Assembly: GCA_946807835.1 (NCBI GenBank)
Contig: OX327711.1
Coordinates: 13,737,501 to 13,801,500 of the forward strand
Length of the DNA: 64,000 nt
Direction: 5' to 3'
From: Ailanthus altissimus
Taxonomy: Eukaryota; Streptophyta; Magnoliopsida; Sapindales; Simaroubaceae
Positions within the stretch are counted from its first letter, which is position 1, and each line of letters begins with the position of its first letter. Position numbers and translations under genes: made by a program. The notes beneath the pieces were generated by a model. It had not been told where the DNA came from. It saw only the letters and a program-made list of their open reading frames with translations, and did no database searches. Below, in pieces: positions 46,925 to 59,785 of the stretch.

Positions 46925-48123
46925 GCGTAAAACCTGCAACTAATCTTGTTTCCGCATGATAAAATTTGTACTTAGCTCTTCAAGATTTCCATTTTGCTGC
47001 ACCATACAAGAACCCGTGTTTACTTGCAGTGAATGAACTTTGTTTGCAGATGTGTGACGCCATTGGTATTTCATAGCCTTTTCCATGTCTACACAAGAAG
47101 CATATCCAAATCACCGGATGCTGGAAGACAGGAGCCAGAGAGGAGGGATGGATCTGTTACCCGGTCTTGGTGCATTGTATAGTATGGTACCATATCAATA
47201 TCTTGGTCGAATTATCAGAAATATAACTGTGTATCTACATCTTAATTGAGTGTAAAATATTGGGTAACACTCCCCTGGATCTTCCTTTTTAGTTATCATT
47301 TGCCTGATTATATTTATTTTAATCAAACTGGTATTTGTTTTCACATGATATGGCTTGCAAAGCGAGCATTCTTATGACTGATGATGATTGAAGATATGGC
47401 CTCACTCGCATTTTGATCCAGTTGGTCTTCTAATAAGTTGCATACAGAAAATCCTGTTACGATCGAATCTACCATCACGTTTAATACAATAGATCAAAAT
47501 GGCTCCAAAATTGTACTCCGATCAATCAATTAAATGTGGGAACCCCGCGTTCCCGCCACCAAATAAAGAAGAAAAAGGTCAAAGAAAATAAAAATCCCCT
47601 CCGGTTGCAGTTCAAACTCCTTTTTCTATGAAGAAAATTTTATTAAAACAATTACAGAAATATATTCGAAATACAAATACAAATAATTTAGAATTAAATA
47701 AACCATATAAAAAGTTGTATTGTTTTCTATAAAAGAACGTAAGCAAAATTGCTTGGAGGCAACGTCTCCATGCTAAGTAGCATTTGCACTTTAATCATCT
47801 TTTTATGCAAGTAAAATACCGGCAATACTCTCTGTAGGGATTCTATTGTTCTATTTAATCTTGTGTAGGAAGTTCAAGAAGTTTGCAGATCCAACAAAAA
47901 CAATTCACTCCACTGTTGCATAAATTACAAACTCTATAACCTCTGATGACTTTTTTTTCCCCTAGAGCCGATTGCAGTTCCCTATGGTTTGGGGTTATGT
48001 AAGATCTTTTGAAGTTGATTCCCTATAATTACCTGCAATCACACTCTGCTCAGCATCATTGACTCCCAAAATCACAAGTAATTTATATCACAGCAGAGAA
48101 CAATACCAGTTCCAGTATGTTAC
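46925..48123. other. Convergent intergenic region between the 105-aa gene and ERO1
   Basis: Probably holds both 3' UTRs. No other gene is recognised. Confidence 0.5.
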
Positions 48124-51100
48124 CTATGATTTAACTATAGAAGCCTGCATCTTCTGCAGTAGTTTAATTAGAGCAGTAGGTAAAGAATTTTGTCCGTCCA
48201 TAATCTTTTCTGCAGTAGGTCCCATTTCCTCAGAAAATTTGACCGATTCTGACAGTCGATTAAGAAGGTTCATCAAGGCAATCACTTCATTCCGTTGCAG
48301 CTGCAGCTGAAGATCAACACAAACAAACTTTAACACAGTGTGAAACGACAGAAGTTGCAAGCTGGATTTATTTTGATAAATTGCCTACAAGTAGTAGCTA
48401 ATTGACATATTATGCAGTTGCCACCGATGGAATATAAAATAACTCTATTTGCTTAATCAGAAACCCATCAGTATTTCTATATTGATCTTTAGACCAAGTA
48501 ACTTGGATGGCCATGTGTAGATTAAGACAACTTTCCCATTTCAAAATGTTGCCACACTGAAGTTGTGCTTGTCATGCCTCTACAGCCAATAATACATGCT
48601 TTCATAATATTGATGTGAAAACAACCTCTATTGACATGGCTTATGCATGGTATTCCAGCAAATATGCATAATGAAGAGAAAATGCATGAAGGGGTGGTTA
48701 AATGCAGAAGTTTGGGGTTCAATTGTGCCAAGAAAACATGCGTCAAATGGTGACTATATGCGGATCAAATCTTGCCTCCAAAACTTGACCATACTTTCAC
48801 TTACTATGGACCTTTTTATATGGCTATTCTTCAAGTACACGAGGTATCCAGCAAAGCTTAGCCGTATTAAGAAGAGTTTATTATCAAAAGCATATTCCTT
48901 TCACTATCATGCATTATTTAAACACGGTCATCCAGCAAAAGAAATTAGCATGTGAAAGTGTAAAGTCTTCCATTGGAAAAAATACTTACAGTCTGACCCA
49001 GGTGTTCCTGACCGTTAACGGAGAAGAGGATTTTCAATGCAGTACCAAGACCAAGAACCTGAAGCTTCCCCCAAAGTCGACACTTCTCACAACCTACACA
49101 ATCCATCAATGCACTGCAATGAAATGACCCAAAAAAAAAAAGGTTATGTTATTGCCAGAAGGACAGAGATAGTGCAGCACCCATCAATTAATCACCAGCA
49201 TGGAGTCAAAACCAGAGAAGAAAACAATATTTAGCAGTTAAAAAGGAAGGTATCTGGCATTCTACCAACAAATGTTATAGTGTTAAAAATGAGTTCTAAC
49301 CATCTGACCGTGCTAGATCAAAACCATTTAAGCAATTCTGATTTTATCATAAAAACGAGGGTAAAAATGAATATCATTAGTGTAAAAGGATTTGAGTATA
49401 ACCTTATGTTTCTAAATTGTCCCTGAATTTTCTGTTTTAGTTCGGGTCCACTTTGGCCTTTCCATAACTTAGCCTCATCAAATGGGACTGGGCATGCAGC
49501 TTGTAATTGTGGATTATAGAGAAGCTGTCTCACTAAAGACTGTGTCTTCAGGTCCTCAGTGGGGTTCCCAGTTTCATACTCAGCCTGTTCCAAGTACTCT
49601 GCAGCCTAAAATGCATTCAGAAAGATAATACAATCAGACTTGCATCTTATCTTTGAAGAAATAGAGAAATCCTATCAATTTCATATTTAACAAAAACAAT
49701 CAGGGATAGGACATTTTAACTATATATTCATTCAACAGGCATTCTGTAAACAAAATTTGAGTCATCACTTAGTGTTGATTCTCACCTTTGTCACAGCTCG
49801 GAGAACAAAGAGGAATGTGAAGTACAAATTTCTGACGCGATCTGGATATCTTAAAACTCGATCATACATCAATGTGAGATTTTGACCCCACTGTAAGTGA
49901 AAAAGGAAGGGGCACAAAACAGACAGTTAGACCCATGAAACTACATCTATGTATATTTATAATTTATATAGTACAAAGGGCAACACTTTGGCTTCCATAA
50001 ATAATGAATTCATTGGCCAGAGTTTAGGCATCTAAATATGAAACCTTATGAGTTGCATCACAAGTCTAAACAATTTACGTGGAACAAATTCAAAATGGAA
50101 AACAGAGTTAAATCAAGCAGCAAATACAAAGGGGCCCAAAATTAATAAAAATAATTATGAGTTTTAAGACTTTAAAAGAGGTTAAAACTATTAACTTTCA
50201 ACTGCCAAAAATTAGTAAGAGATGTATTGAAATCCATACTGTGTTGGTAGCTTCATCAAGAAGATAATCAGCAGCTATATGGATTGAAATAGAGGAGTGA
50301 AGACCAGATATCAATTTGTACAATATTCTTTCTTCTTGGCATAACTCTTCTGATGGATCTGCAGTCCAGGTGGAAAACGAACAGATTGTGAAAACAAGGA
50401 TGAATAACTAAATCAAAGCCTTCTAGTCCTAGTAGACGAGAAACATAAGATTCAAAACGGCCTTAACAAACATGAAATGACAGACGCTTGACACTGAACA
50501 CTAAACCAGTTGGTAGACATGACGAAGTACAAAGGCACAGAATATACAGTTGAAACCATAAAAGCAAATATATATATAAGTAACTCTAAAGAAAATACTG
50601 AAAAGGAGGTGATCATATCATTTGACAATTCAGTACATATGAGATAAGCATTGAATGAGTAAAGAAGAAAGTTCGAAGAAGCAAAAGACAATCACATATC
50701 CAAAACAAGGATGCTACGGCTTACCATCAAATAATGACAATTTTGGCTTCATATAGAATTTTGTGATGCATGCATATAGGGAGAGAGAGAACTCACATTT
50801 TGGACAGTTTTCTGAGTAAATAGCATCCCATATCCTTCTAGCTGATGGACCGGTATAGCCAGTATAGCGTTCAGGGTTTAGTTGGAGATTTACATATGTC
50901 ATCTCAGCTGCAAAAGGAAATGCATTATCAGTTGCTACATCAATTTTCAATATTAAAGTTAGATAAACAACACAATATTTGATGTGGAGAGATAAAATTG
51001 ACAGAAATGACTACTATTAACTTAGGCAGTCTGAAGTTACTATATCTAACATTGCCTAAACAGCAATAACATGTATCTCAGTTTTGGTATTAATGTTTGG

Positions 51101-52357
51101 TATGTTGGTAAATACTGGGCAGGAGAAGGCTTAAAATAAAACAAATTCATAATAATGACTATTCAATGAAAACTTAAAAATGAAATATGCTGACTTGTGC
51201 TTAAGCAAAAATAATACTAACCATTGTCAGTTTCATCATCATGTGTCCATGGGTTGTCTGTCTCTGTCCAGCCTCTAAAAGCTTTACTATCTAGAGTGCG
51301 ATCAACAGCAGCCTGTGGCTTTCCCTCTTGACAAACAAGGTCATCTGATGGAAGGCCATGACTGAAGGGCTTCTTAAACATTTCAGGAAATTCGCTTTCA
51401 GGGCATTCACAAACACTGCAGTCCCTCAAACGGCACATACCGTCATCCGGCCAGAACGGGCAGTCACACCACAACTTAACCTATCACAAGGATAAACAGA
51501 CAAAGCTTAATAAATATTAGTTGCCAGTGATCCAAGGTAAGTAAAACAACATAAATTGAAAAACTAAAATTCATCAAGAAACAAAAAGTAATCTGAAATA
51601 CTTTTAAGATACTAATTTCACTTGTTCAAGCATTGAATAAGAGTCTGGTAGATTAACATAATTTTGGCAATGACATTGGAATCAGTCACTGAACAAGAAA
51701 TTATTGATCATTTTCAATTCAATAACTTAGGAAAAAAAAAGTCTTTCATTTCAAAAAGCATGTTGGCATCAATAATTAGCCTAATTGTTGTATAGAATCG
51801 TAAGCAAACCTTGAAATATCGGAAAAAAGGTGTTCTAACAAGCTGCTGTAGTGAAGGATGCAACACTTGCTGATTAAGCTCATTTACAGTCTCGTAATCA
51901 CAACAACAATCCTCCACGACCCCGCTGTACTTGTGTTTCTCCTGCACAAATGTAGCAATTTAAAACAGGTAAAATCAAAATTCAAAGGCAATTCCCTTGT
52001 TCAATAAAACAAAAAAAAAAAAGACAATTTTTTTGTCATCTACTGTGATTTTTCAAAGGTAAAAGAATCATAAAATGTTCATTGCAGCATCAACTAAAGT
52101 TGAAATTTATGCAAAATAACAGGAAAGCAAAATCACAAATGACATTTTTTGTTCTCGTTTCTTTGTAATTTAGAAAGCAGTACCTGACCACAGTGGCAAC
52201 TCTTATTGCTTGCTTCATGTGGAGAGAAATTTGGTGATTTTGTAACATAAGCGACGGCAATAGCAATCAAAATCGCGATTACAGCGCCAAGTAAAAACCT
52301 CCATCGCGCTTTGTGGCTCGTCTTTTTCTTATTATTTTCAGCCTTTGATTCCACCAT
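48124..52357 (-). CDS. ERO1: ERO1, endoplasmic reticulum oxidoreductin (469 aa, nine exons)
   Basis: ERO1 is the FAD-dependent thiol oxidase of the ER that reoxidises protein disulfide isomerase using oxygen. Exons (minus): 52357-52184, 51941-51810, 51480-51222, 50907-50797, 50358-50240, 49890-49786, 49605-49403, 49113-48990, 48306-48124. All have GT-AG borders and kept phase, totalling 470 codons with stop, the usual plant length. The N-terminus is basic with a signal anchor at residues 20-38 ([18 protein letters not shown]), so the rest faces the ER lumen. Regulatory and shuttle Cys lie at CRLRDC (118-123); [16 protein letters not shown] follows later. The FAD-proximal active site CVGCEKC is at 373-379. 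The ATG at 52357 is the first in frame; the longer frame begins with TTG. No lesion is seen. Confidence 0.95.
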
Positions 52358-54163
52358 TACAATGCTAAATAAAATCACTAGCCACAATCTCTAAAACCCT
52401 AAAACCAAAACCACCTGTTTGTGTTTGGATTCCTAGAAAACAAAAGAAACGCAAAACAAAAAAGTTAGTATTACAATTTCCTTTGCGTGTTAGGTTTTAA
52501 TAAAATGTTTATTAAAGAAAATCTAAAATGGAAATGATGGGCGTTGACGCAGTCTCGTGTCTGATTGCTGATGGTTTCTTTGAAGTTTGTTGTCTTGGTC
52601 GGTTAAACAAATACAAGAATCAAATCAATTCGAAGTTGGGCTCGGCCTATTGTTTATTGGGCTCATCTTTAGGCTTTCTCTATAGATTGGGCGGGCATAA
52701 CTTGAATTGGGGTTTCACAGATGGGCTAATAAGGATTCATTCGGTATGTCTTTTTCAAATAAAAGTTTTTGTACCTAATGATTTTAACAGGAAAAAAATA
52801 CTAAATAGTTAGTCGTTTTTTTGGCAATCAATTATTCATTTTTAGTATTATTTTTTACAGAAATAAGTATACTTTGGATAATATTAGCGTTCACAAGTTA
52901 TTAAAATAGATCATTAGAAAGTTGAGAAAATATTTGGAAAAAAAAAAAGAAATTCTTTGGGTAGCAAAAAACTCTTTTAACTAATAACAAAAATCATACC
53001 AAATAGTATTAAGATAAATAATAGTACTGTATATACACATATTAATCATATAAATTTACTTGTACTACCAGACGTGACATAATATGGATAAATGTAATAA
53101 AATAAGACAAATAATATGTAATAACTAAAGTAATTTTATTATACTGCGTTGAATAGTATGAATGAATTCACAAGTTTTAATTCATATATGTAATATTATT
53201 TTAAAACAAAATATGAAGTTAAGTAACATTACTACAAATTATGTTAAGAAAAAAAGAAAGGGATACAACATTACATCTTAACACTGATTACCAATAGCAT
53301 GTTAACTAGAAATTTGATTTGCAATTGACAAAACATATTTAAGTTGTTTTGATTTGTGAAAATAAATCTTAAAGATAATCAATTGGAGTCGAAGTCAATA
53401 AAAAGGGACATCTGATAAAAGTGTAAGGGAGAACGCTGCAATAATAGTGTTAACGCTATAGTATTTAGAAGTAACGCCCAATGATAATTTTGATATCACA
53501 ATGCCACTGCATTCAAGGGCTGAAGTATTGCAACACCACAGGTCATACAACGTTAGCATGATTTATCTTGATTTTAAGAGGACTCTATTGTTTCAAATAC
53601 CTTATCTTATTCCAACTTATATTAATAAATTTAAGACGTATGTAAGTTATATAAGAGTTATATTTTAATTTGAATAATCATCATTATCGTTAAAAATTTG
53701 AGAGATCAACTATAATTTTTATAAAGAGTTCTTTATGATTATTATAAGAGCATTTTTTATAAGTTTTTTTTTTATTTAATGAGAGAAGCGTAAATCTTGA
53801 TTTAATAAAGAGTTCTTTAGTAATTACCAAACCATTAAATTTTTGTGTATTTTTTTTTTATATTTTTTAATTCTCTGTATTCTTTCATTATTACTGTAAT
53901 TTCATATTCGGTGAAGCGATTCCGTCAACATGGTTATTATAATGCTTTCGTCAAATTTTTATGAATACCGAGAGATGGCGAATTTAACAAAAAGTAGACA
54001 TCATATTGGTATCATTATTATTAGAAATTCTTCAATTTTAGATGGGAGAAAGTTTAAAATACTCTTAGTATATGAGGCCGACTATAACTTGGAGAATTTT
54101 AATAAAAAGAGCATTATATTGAGTTGAGAAAAAGATGATTGAAGACAGTCATAGAGCAGTCAA
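52358..54163. other. Intergenic, AT-rich
   Basis: The first 150 bp should hold the ERO1 5' leader and promoter. The frame at 52528-52812 has no support. Around 53420-53560 there is a GC-richer patch (AACGCTGCAATAATAG, CAATGCCACTGCATTC) that may be decayed LTR DNA of the family-B kind, but I could not align it firmly. Confidence 0.4.
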
Positions 54164-54206
54164 ATGGTCAAAGATGAGCATTGACAGTCGGTCAACTATA
54201 TATATA
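54164..54206 (+). promoter_or_regulatory. W-box cluster and TATA box
   Basis: Three TTGAC cores lie within about 30 bp: TGGTCAA at 54165, ATTGACAG at 54180 and GGTCAAC at 54190. They are followed at once by TATATATATA (54197-54206). W boxes are WRKY binding sites. The compact arrangement suggests a real stress-type promoter driving the ORF or RNA just downstream. Confidence 0.4.
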
Positions 54207-54235
54207 GAGAGAGAACTTGAGAAAGAGGAAGAGTT

Positions 54236-54343
54236 ATGGCGAGCCAGCGAGCGAGGATTGTTAAGAAGATCACATGCATTGTGTTTATGGAAATGAGAAG
54301 ATCATGGTCAAAATATTTCTATTCATATAATCTTAATTTATGA
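54236..54343 (+). CDS. Candidate micro-ORF of 35 aa
   Basis: The first ATG after the W-box/TATA module opens a short frame starting MASQRARIVKKITCIVF and closing at TGA (54341-54343). It is basic with a short hydrophobic stretch. I do not recognise it. It could equally be the leader of a spliced or non-coding transcript. The only support is its position 30 bp after a good TATA box. Confidence 0.25.
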   Translation: MASQRARIVKKITCIVFMEMRRSWSKYFYSYNLNL

Positions 54344-55420
54344 TATCACTCACTGCTGATATTCATGAAAATTATAAATTCTGTGAAAACGAATTCGAAA
54401 GCGATTGCTCCTTCAACTCTCTCACAGTGTAATCATTTTTTCCAGCTGCCATGTTATATGCCTGCTGCCAGCTGCTTTTATACATATCTGTCGTACCAAC
54501 TGCTTATTTCCTGCATGTCACATGTGATACATCCTGATACTATTTGAATTTTTGGCTTTGGAAAATTATGTAGTTTCATTAACGAAATTGAAGATTCAAA
54601 CACTTTTTCTCTTGGGATAGATTATTTTATTTAATTAGGAATATTGGTATATAGTTTTGCCAATCTTGCTTCTGGGTGTGCTGCAAAACCCATTTTCGAT
54701 TCCTTTTTTCTTCTGCAAAATCCAACTTGAAGTATTCAAGAATCCGTTTTGTGGATTGTTTAGAAAATGCTTTTGAACAAAAGGCTGTATATTTACTAAT
54801 TAATTACATGAGAATTTAAATAAAATTCATCCTTCTAATATTGGTCATAAGTGTTTTGTTATCTGATAATTATATGGTTTAATGTCATAGCATTATATCA
54901 AAATAATACTTGTATGTATGTGTAAGAGAAAAAATTTAATAAATATATGCTAAAGTTAGTTTCCGAATATATATTGTATATATATTTTTTTTAAAAAGGC
55001 TAGTTTCTGAAAGGGATCAATGATTTTCAATGAAACTTTTCTCAGATAATGAGCATTGGGTAGTAAAAAACACTAGAGCAATTGAAGGTAATAATGATCA
55101 ATGGAGTTTCCTCTTCGTCCACTTTCTTTTTCTGGTTAAAGCTGATGGAAAGTTATCTTTTATTATTATTGGTTCAGCTTCTACTTTGAGACTATTAATA
55201 ATCAACTTCTTTACTACTTTTATATACATGTATGAACCCTAGCTCCCACGTAGATGGTCAAATTAATTCAAAAGCATATATATATAATATAAGAAATTAA
55301 TTAACATTCCAAATTAACAAGTTTTTTGTATTAATTAACCAGCATTAGCCCACTATCTAATATATTTTCTACTTGAAAGATAGTAAGATACCGTTATGTC
55401 TTGTATGAAAGCATGACGCT
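54344..55420. other. Intergenic, AT-rich
   Basis: The short frame at 55030-55242 shows no codon bias or motif. Nothing else is supported. Confidence 0.4.
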
Positions 55421-55537
55421 TCACCTATTTTCTTTCTCAGGCCACCAAGTCTCTGTATATTCTCCATGAACAACAACTTCTTCATCCTCTTCATTCACTG
55501 CCGGCAAGCCTTTACCGGTATATTTTCCGGCAAACAT
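55421..55537 (-). CDS. Candidate small protein, 38 aa, acidic
   Basis: On the minus strand the ATG at 55537 opens a complete frame to TGA at 55423-55421: MFAGKYTGKGLPAVNEEDEE, then a Val-rich segment, then EYTETWWPEKENR. Codon use is gene-like (varied third positions, GC-richer than the flanks). The residue pattern looks constrained: a KYTGKGLP start, an acidic middle and a TWWP end. It has no signal peptide or membrane span. I do not know the family. It lies about 380 bp downstream of the glutaredoxin gene on the same strand and could be a separate short gene or a conserved exon. Confidence 0.45.
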   Translation of the reverse strand: MFAGKYTGKGLPAVNEEDEEVVVHGEYTETWWPEKENR

Positions 55538-55923
55538 GACCCAAAACTAACTGCTTAATTAAGCGACTAGTAATGTTACTGCTTGTATAGTTATGCCAAA
55601 AAATAAATAACTGATATAAAGATCGCAGGCATCGTTTTCAAATAACAAATAACAACTTCTCTACAATCAAGTTTTTTAATAATAAGCAATAACGACGTCT
55701 ATAATGAAAATCAAATCTAATGATTAAACATGGGCCGACCATTTTCTCTGTACAATAACAAGTTACTGTAGTCATCGTAAAACAATAGACTATAAGGCCA
55801 GTAAAGAAAAAAAGATGAAGTCGTTTAGCTAGTTAGAGGGGAATTAAAAACATAAGCATATTTTGATATTTCAAAGTAAATATGATCATAGGGTTAAATT
55901 ATGAGAGACCAAAGGACTCAAAG

Positions 55924-56349
55924 TCAAAGCCAAAGGGCACCGGCGTCTTTGAGGAGAGGGACCAAGGTGCCATTGATGTGACAAGCCATGAGAGTCTCAA
56001 TCCCACCAAGGAACTTGCCACCCACAAAGACAGCCGGGACAGGCTGATGCTGGCCGTTGGATGCGAGCTGGAAGAGCACGGCCTGTATTTCACCTCCGGC
56101 ACGGTGGTGATCGAGCTCCACGATGGTGGGGCCGACGCCGAGGCCGAAGAGGAGGCGCTTGGCCACAGTGCACATGCAGCATCCGCTCAAGCTGAACAAA
56201 ACGACGGCGTTGCTCGACGCCAGCTGAGTCACTATCTCGTAAGTCTTCTCTAGCTTCATCGCTGCTGATGATGATGCCGCCGCCTCGCTGTTGATTGTCA
56301 TCGTGTTGGCCATCTGGATTCCAGTTTTTTTAGCAACCTGCATGATCAT
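55924..56349 (-). CDS. CC-type glutaredoxin (ROXY class), 141 aa
   Basis: CC-type glutaredoxins are land-plant proteins that work with TGA transcription factors in development and defence signalling. The active site is CCMC at residues 57-60 in a thioredoxin fold (VVLFSLSGCCMCTVAKRLL). The GSH-side motifs VPAVFVGGKFLGG and TLMACHINGTL follow, and the C-terminus is LLKDAGALWL. The terminal ALWL is the motif needed for TGA interaction. The gene is intronless, as usual for the class. The first ATG (56349) is used; other in-frame Met codons at residues 3 and 13 would also leave the domain whole. A TATA run (56617-56631) lies about 270 bp upstream. There is no transit peptide, so it is nuclear or cytosolic. 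Confidence 0.93.
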   Translation of the reverse strand: MIMQVAKKTGIQMANTMTINSEAAASSSAAMKLEKTYEIVTQLASSNAVVLFSLSGCCMCTVAKRLLFGLGVGPTIVELDHHRAGGEIQAVLFQLASNGQHQPVPAVFVGGKFLGGIETLMACHINGTLVPLLKDAGALWL

Positions 56350-56777
56350 CTATCAAATTCTTTTTTCTTTTTTTATTTCTCTTCTTTCTGAAAGATGTTG
56401 TGAGAAAATGTTAAAGGTTCAAGATTGTGTGTTTTTAATGAAGTTTGAACCACGAAGAAGAATTAGAGTGGAGAATCAAGGGTTTGAAGTTGTGATAATG
56501 GAGATTTTGGAAAGCTCTAGTCAAAGTATTGTGACACAGTAACAAAGTAGTGAAAGAGAGTGTGAGATATGCTGCAGGGTGTTGCTATTGTGGGTGGTAC
56601 TAATAAATATGATATGTATATATATATATAGAATTACAACATACTAAAACCATGGTATGCATATGAAGTTTATTGTATATATTTTTCTTTTGTTGTATTT
56701 TACTTTTATTGTTAGTTAATAACTTGGTTTAATAGAATCTAGATAAAATTCCTTAATCCATATACAATTCAGAAGAT

Positions 56778-56806
56778 TATATATATATATATATATATAT
56801 ATATGA
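56778..56806. repeat. (AT)n microsatellite
   Basis: About 13 uninterrupted AT units in the upstream flank of the glutaredoxin gene. Confidence 0.8.
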
Positions 56807-57081
56807 ATTTAATTCTCCAAGCAGTTAAGATTTTTCATAATAAATAATTTAATTTTTTGCATTAATAATTAGTTGTTTATAGAAATAGTTAAATATATAT
56901 ATTGGTACTTTAAAAACATTTGCTAAATATATATTTTTATTCCTTTTAATTAAATGTTTAGAAAGATTCTTTACTGTAATCTTGTCCATTTTTCATCTAA
57001 GTTGTTACTTGTTAACTTTCAATTTAAGGGTTAAGGTTCAAGTCTCCTCCTATGTGTGAGTAAAGTTATATTGCTTTGAAT

Positions 57082-57300
57082 TTTAAAGAAGTATATTTAG
57101 CTTTTCTTGGATTTAAATTTGCGGATTACGTCTCAACGGATATCATTGCTCTGATTTTTAATAGGGTAGATTTAAACTTTCTTAAATTTGAATTTGCGGA
57201 TTGCTTTTCAACTAATATCATTGCTCCAATTTTTAATATAGTATATTTGATTTTTTTTAAATTTGAATTTGCAAACTACGCTTTCAAGGAATATCATTAT
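57082..57300 (+). repeat. Three-copy 75-bp tandem repeat
   Basis: Units of period 75 share TTTTTAATA-G-TAGATTT, AAATTTGAATTTGCGGAT and AATATCATTGCTC. Because 75 is a multiple of three and the units lack stops, they give an open frame with a 25-residue repeat (FEFADCFSTNIIAPI core). There is no start context or other gene sign, so I treat it as a DNA repeat. Confidence 0.65.
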
Positions 57301-57628
57301 TGTATATTTTAATAAATTTTTAATTATAAATATCAATAAATTATTATAATATTTTAAAAAAAATATAGCATGAAGATGTGTTAAGAAATGCTTTTTTTTT
57401 TTTTCAACTAGGGCATTGACTCGAGTCATTGAGTTGTATATAAATTAAATAGAAATATATTGCAAAGTGAAAAAGGTCAAATACTAAAGAACAAAACAGG
57501 TGCTTGGATTTTGGAAAGAAGGTAAAAAAAAAATTGAAAAATGTTCCTAGGGTTTTGCAAATCTACGATAAAAATATCAACACAAACAAAAGATAAAGGA
57601 CTGAGAGAGAGATGGGAAGGAGGGAGGG

Positions 57629-57660
57629 AAATATGAATATGAATATGAATATGAATATAT
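57629..57660. repeat. (ATGAAT)n microsatellite
   Basis: Five tandem units of GAATAT/ATGAAT in a GA-rich context. Confidence 0.75.
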
Positions 57661-57769
57661 GATCAAATAAAACCCTGAGAGAGAAGAAAGAAAGAGAAAA
57701 AAGAGAGAGACAAAGTCTGACGACCTTAGACCTATCCAAGCGTACGGTATCATATCATATCCATCCACC

Positions 57770-59250
57770 CTTTAGATTTCAGATTATCAGAAGCATGCCT
57801 TTCCCTTTCCCCCAGTACCCAGTTTCCCTTCTTTGACGTGCCTCCTGCACTGCAACTTCTATTGCCACTCTATAAACAATACATTCAGAGAAAGAGATGC
57901 CTGCACCCAAGGCCTCTTTAACTTTTTTTTTTTTTTCTTTCTCATGACGATAAATTTTTTATTTATTTAACTAAACTATATATAACGTAACAGCTTTATT
58001 TTTTCTGCTTAATTCCTTAAATTTTGAACTACGAAATTCTCAGTTAATTTCTTCTAATATATATATTTTACTACTTATTTTCTTTGTTTTAATTTTATTA
58101 AAAAATTATACATAACCCACAACTTTAGAAGTTGATTCTAAAAAAAAAAAAACTTTTAAAAAAATGAGAAAAAATTCAGCAAAAAGTGACCATTTATTTT
58201 ATACATGCATGCAAATGCAAAGCATGCAAATATAGCACTCATCTACTAGCACGCGTCCAGTCAAAGAAAGTCAGTGGAATGCATATGTGTAGGGCCCATG
58301 TAGGGACAGAGTGAAGGCAGTGGAGGTGGAGCCCCAAGGGAGTGGGACCCGTATAGGGCAGTAGCACCCCCAAAAAATCCCAACAGAAAAGGATTCGTCT
58401 AGAGTCATACTGATACATGCAGGCTTGCTGTGCAGTTAACGCGTGAGCCACTGTACGGTGCGTTTCAGTAGAGGCTAGGCAACGAAAAGAAAAGAAAAAG
58501 ATGGGGTTATTGTTTTTTGTGTGGCCGTTGAAGAGAGGGAAGGAAAAGAAATGGTTATGAATATGGTAAATGAAAAAACCGACAAGCCGACAAGGGACGA
58601 CTGAAACGCCGTCGTTTGACGGTCAGTCTCACTCCATCGCTTTCGTTCACAGGGACGGAGGTAGATGTTCTTTTTAGGGGACAGTGACGCCGTCAGATTG
58701 TGCCTTTGTTATCAGGTTATTTTTAACCTCGCCATTAGGATTTTTTTTTTAAAAAAGAAATTTAAAAATAATAGAAATAGAAATAAAAAATTTATTTGTT
58801 ATTGGTCAAACCAGTCAAAGATCCCATGTAATTTATTTCGTATGTTTGTCCTATTTTGCCCTTCTTCTGGTCGCTGCTGAAGGTTTGTTAGATATTCTTT
58901 CCTATAAAATTAATTATTAAAGAGAAAAAAAAAACTCTGACAATGAAGTTATTTTACGAAAGAAATACATGCGATAATTATTTTTAAAAAATTAAAAATG
59001 AGTGAGAAGTGAGTTTAAAGTTCTTATAATCAAGGAAATGAAATAACAGTTATTGCATGAATGCTTTTGTTGCATTTTTTCTTTAATCAAGTTCGTTAAT
59101 TTGTATTAAAGTGAAAATTGTTTCACAAATATATCAGAAAATTCGAACCTCAAATCTCAAAGATGAAGTAGTGAGATTAGAATTTAGAGTTATTGTGTTA
59201 CATTATATAAAAAAAAATCAAAGGTGATTTTTTATGTATGATATTATTAT
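57770..59250. other. Intergenic with a GC-richer patch
   Basis: The stretch at about 58240-58470 is GC-richer, and 58590-58620 holds AAACGCCGTCGTTTGACGG, a partly palindromic GC motif. A TATA-like CTCTATAAACAA lies at 57870. I cannot define a gene; a promoter or an untranslated RNA is possible. Confidence 0.3.
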
Positions 59251-59420
59251 GAATAATGTTATACATCTCAAATTTATATTATAAATTATATTATAAATAA
59301 TAATATATTAAGTAATTATTTGGTGTAATGAGTAATTTTAAAATTTATAATATTTAATCACTTAATAATTATTTGATATATTATTACTTGAAAGACAATT
59401 TAAAATATGTAGTATTATTT
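59251..59420. mobile_element. Mutator-like MITE, second good copy
   Basis: Left end GAATAATGTTATACATCTCA pairs with the right end (reverse complement AATAATACTACATATTTTAA), with an AT-rich interior resembling the MITE at 8239. The flanks TATTATTAT and TATCGTTAT are 9 bp with two differences, fitting a decayed 9-bp target duplication. Confidence 0.55.
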
Positions 59421-59785
59421 TATCGTTATTACAAATAACATAAATATAATTGAGAAAATTTTCAAAATCTAGTTAAGCTCTTAATTGTCCTAGCATGGCT
59501 AGTTTGGTATTTTAAACAAAATTCGTCGTTATGATGGTAGGATTTCTTAAACCCCCCAGATTATTGTATATAAAAATTAAGGTTTTGTTGAAATAAAAAA
59601 AAAATATTTAGAGGATAATTGATTTTTTCTATCTCTTAATAAATAATAAATAATTTTAAAAATTCAAGAAACAAAAAACGATATATATGAAAGACTTTGA
59701 GGAATAACAACAATTTTCCCTTTTAAAATTCACTAAATATATATATATCGGTTCGGCTTCCTCTGGTAATTCTAAATTCTGAGGT

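Noticed and set aside
48647..49234. Plus-strand frames within ERO1
   Set aside because: They cover ERO1 introns and antisense of its eighth exon; no coding signs of their own.
52528..52812. 94-residue frame upstream of ERO1
   Set aside because: No motif or codon bias; lies in the ERO1 promoter region.
55882..56253. 123-residue frame on the plus strand
   Set aside because: Antisense shadow of the glutaredoxin gene; the minus frame has the CCMC and ALWL motifs.
57577..57768. 63-residue minus-strand frame with SYSYSY
   Set aside because: Produced by the ATGAAT microsatellite and GA-rich DNA.
58239..58451. GC-richer block considered as a microRNA precursor or gene
   Set aside because: No fold-back arm or known microRNA sequence could be found by eye.
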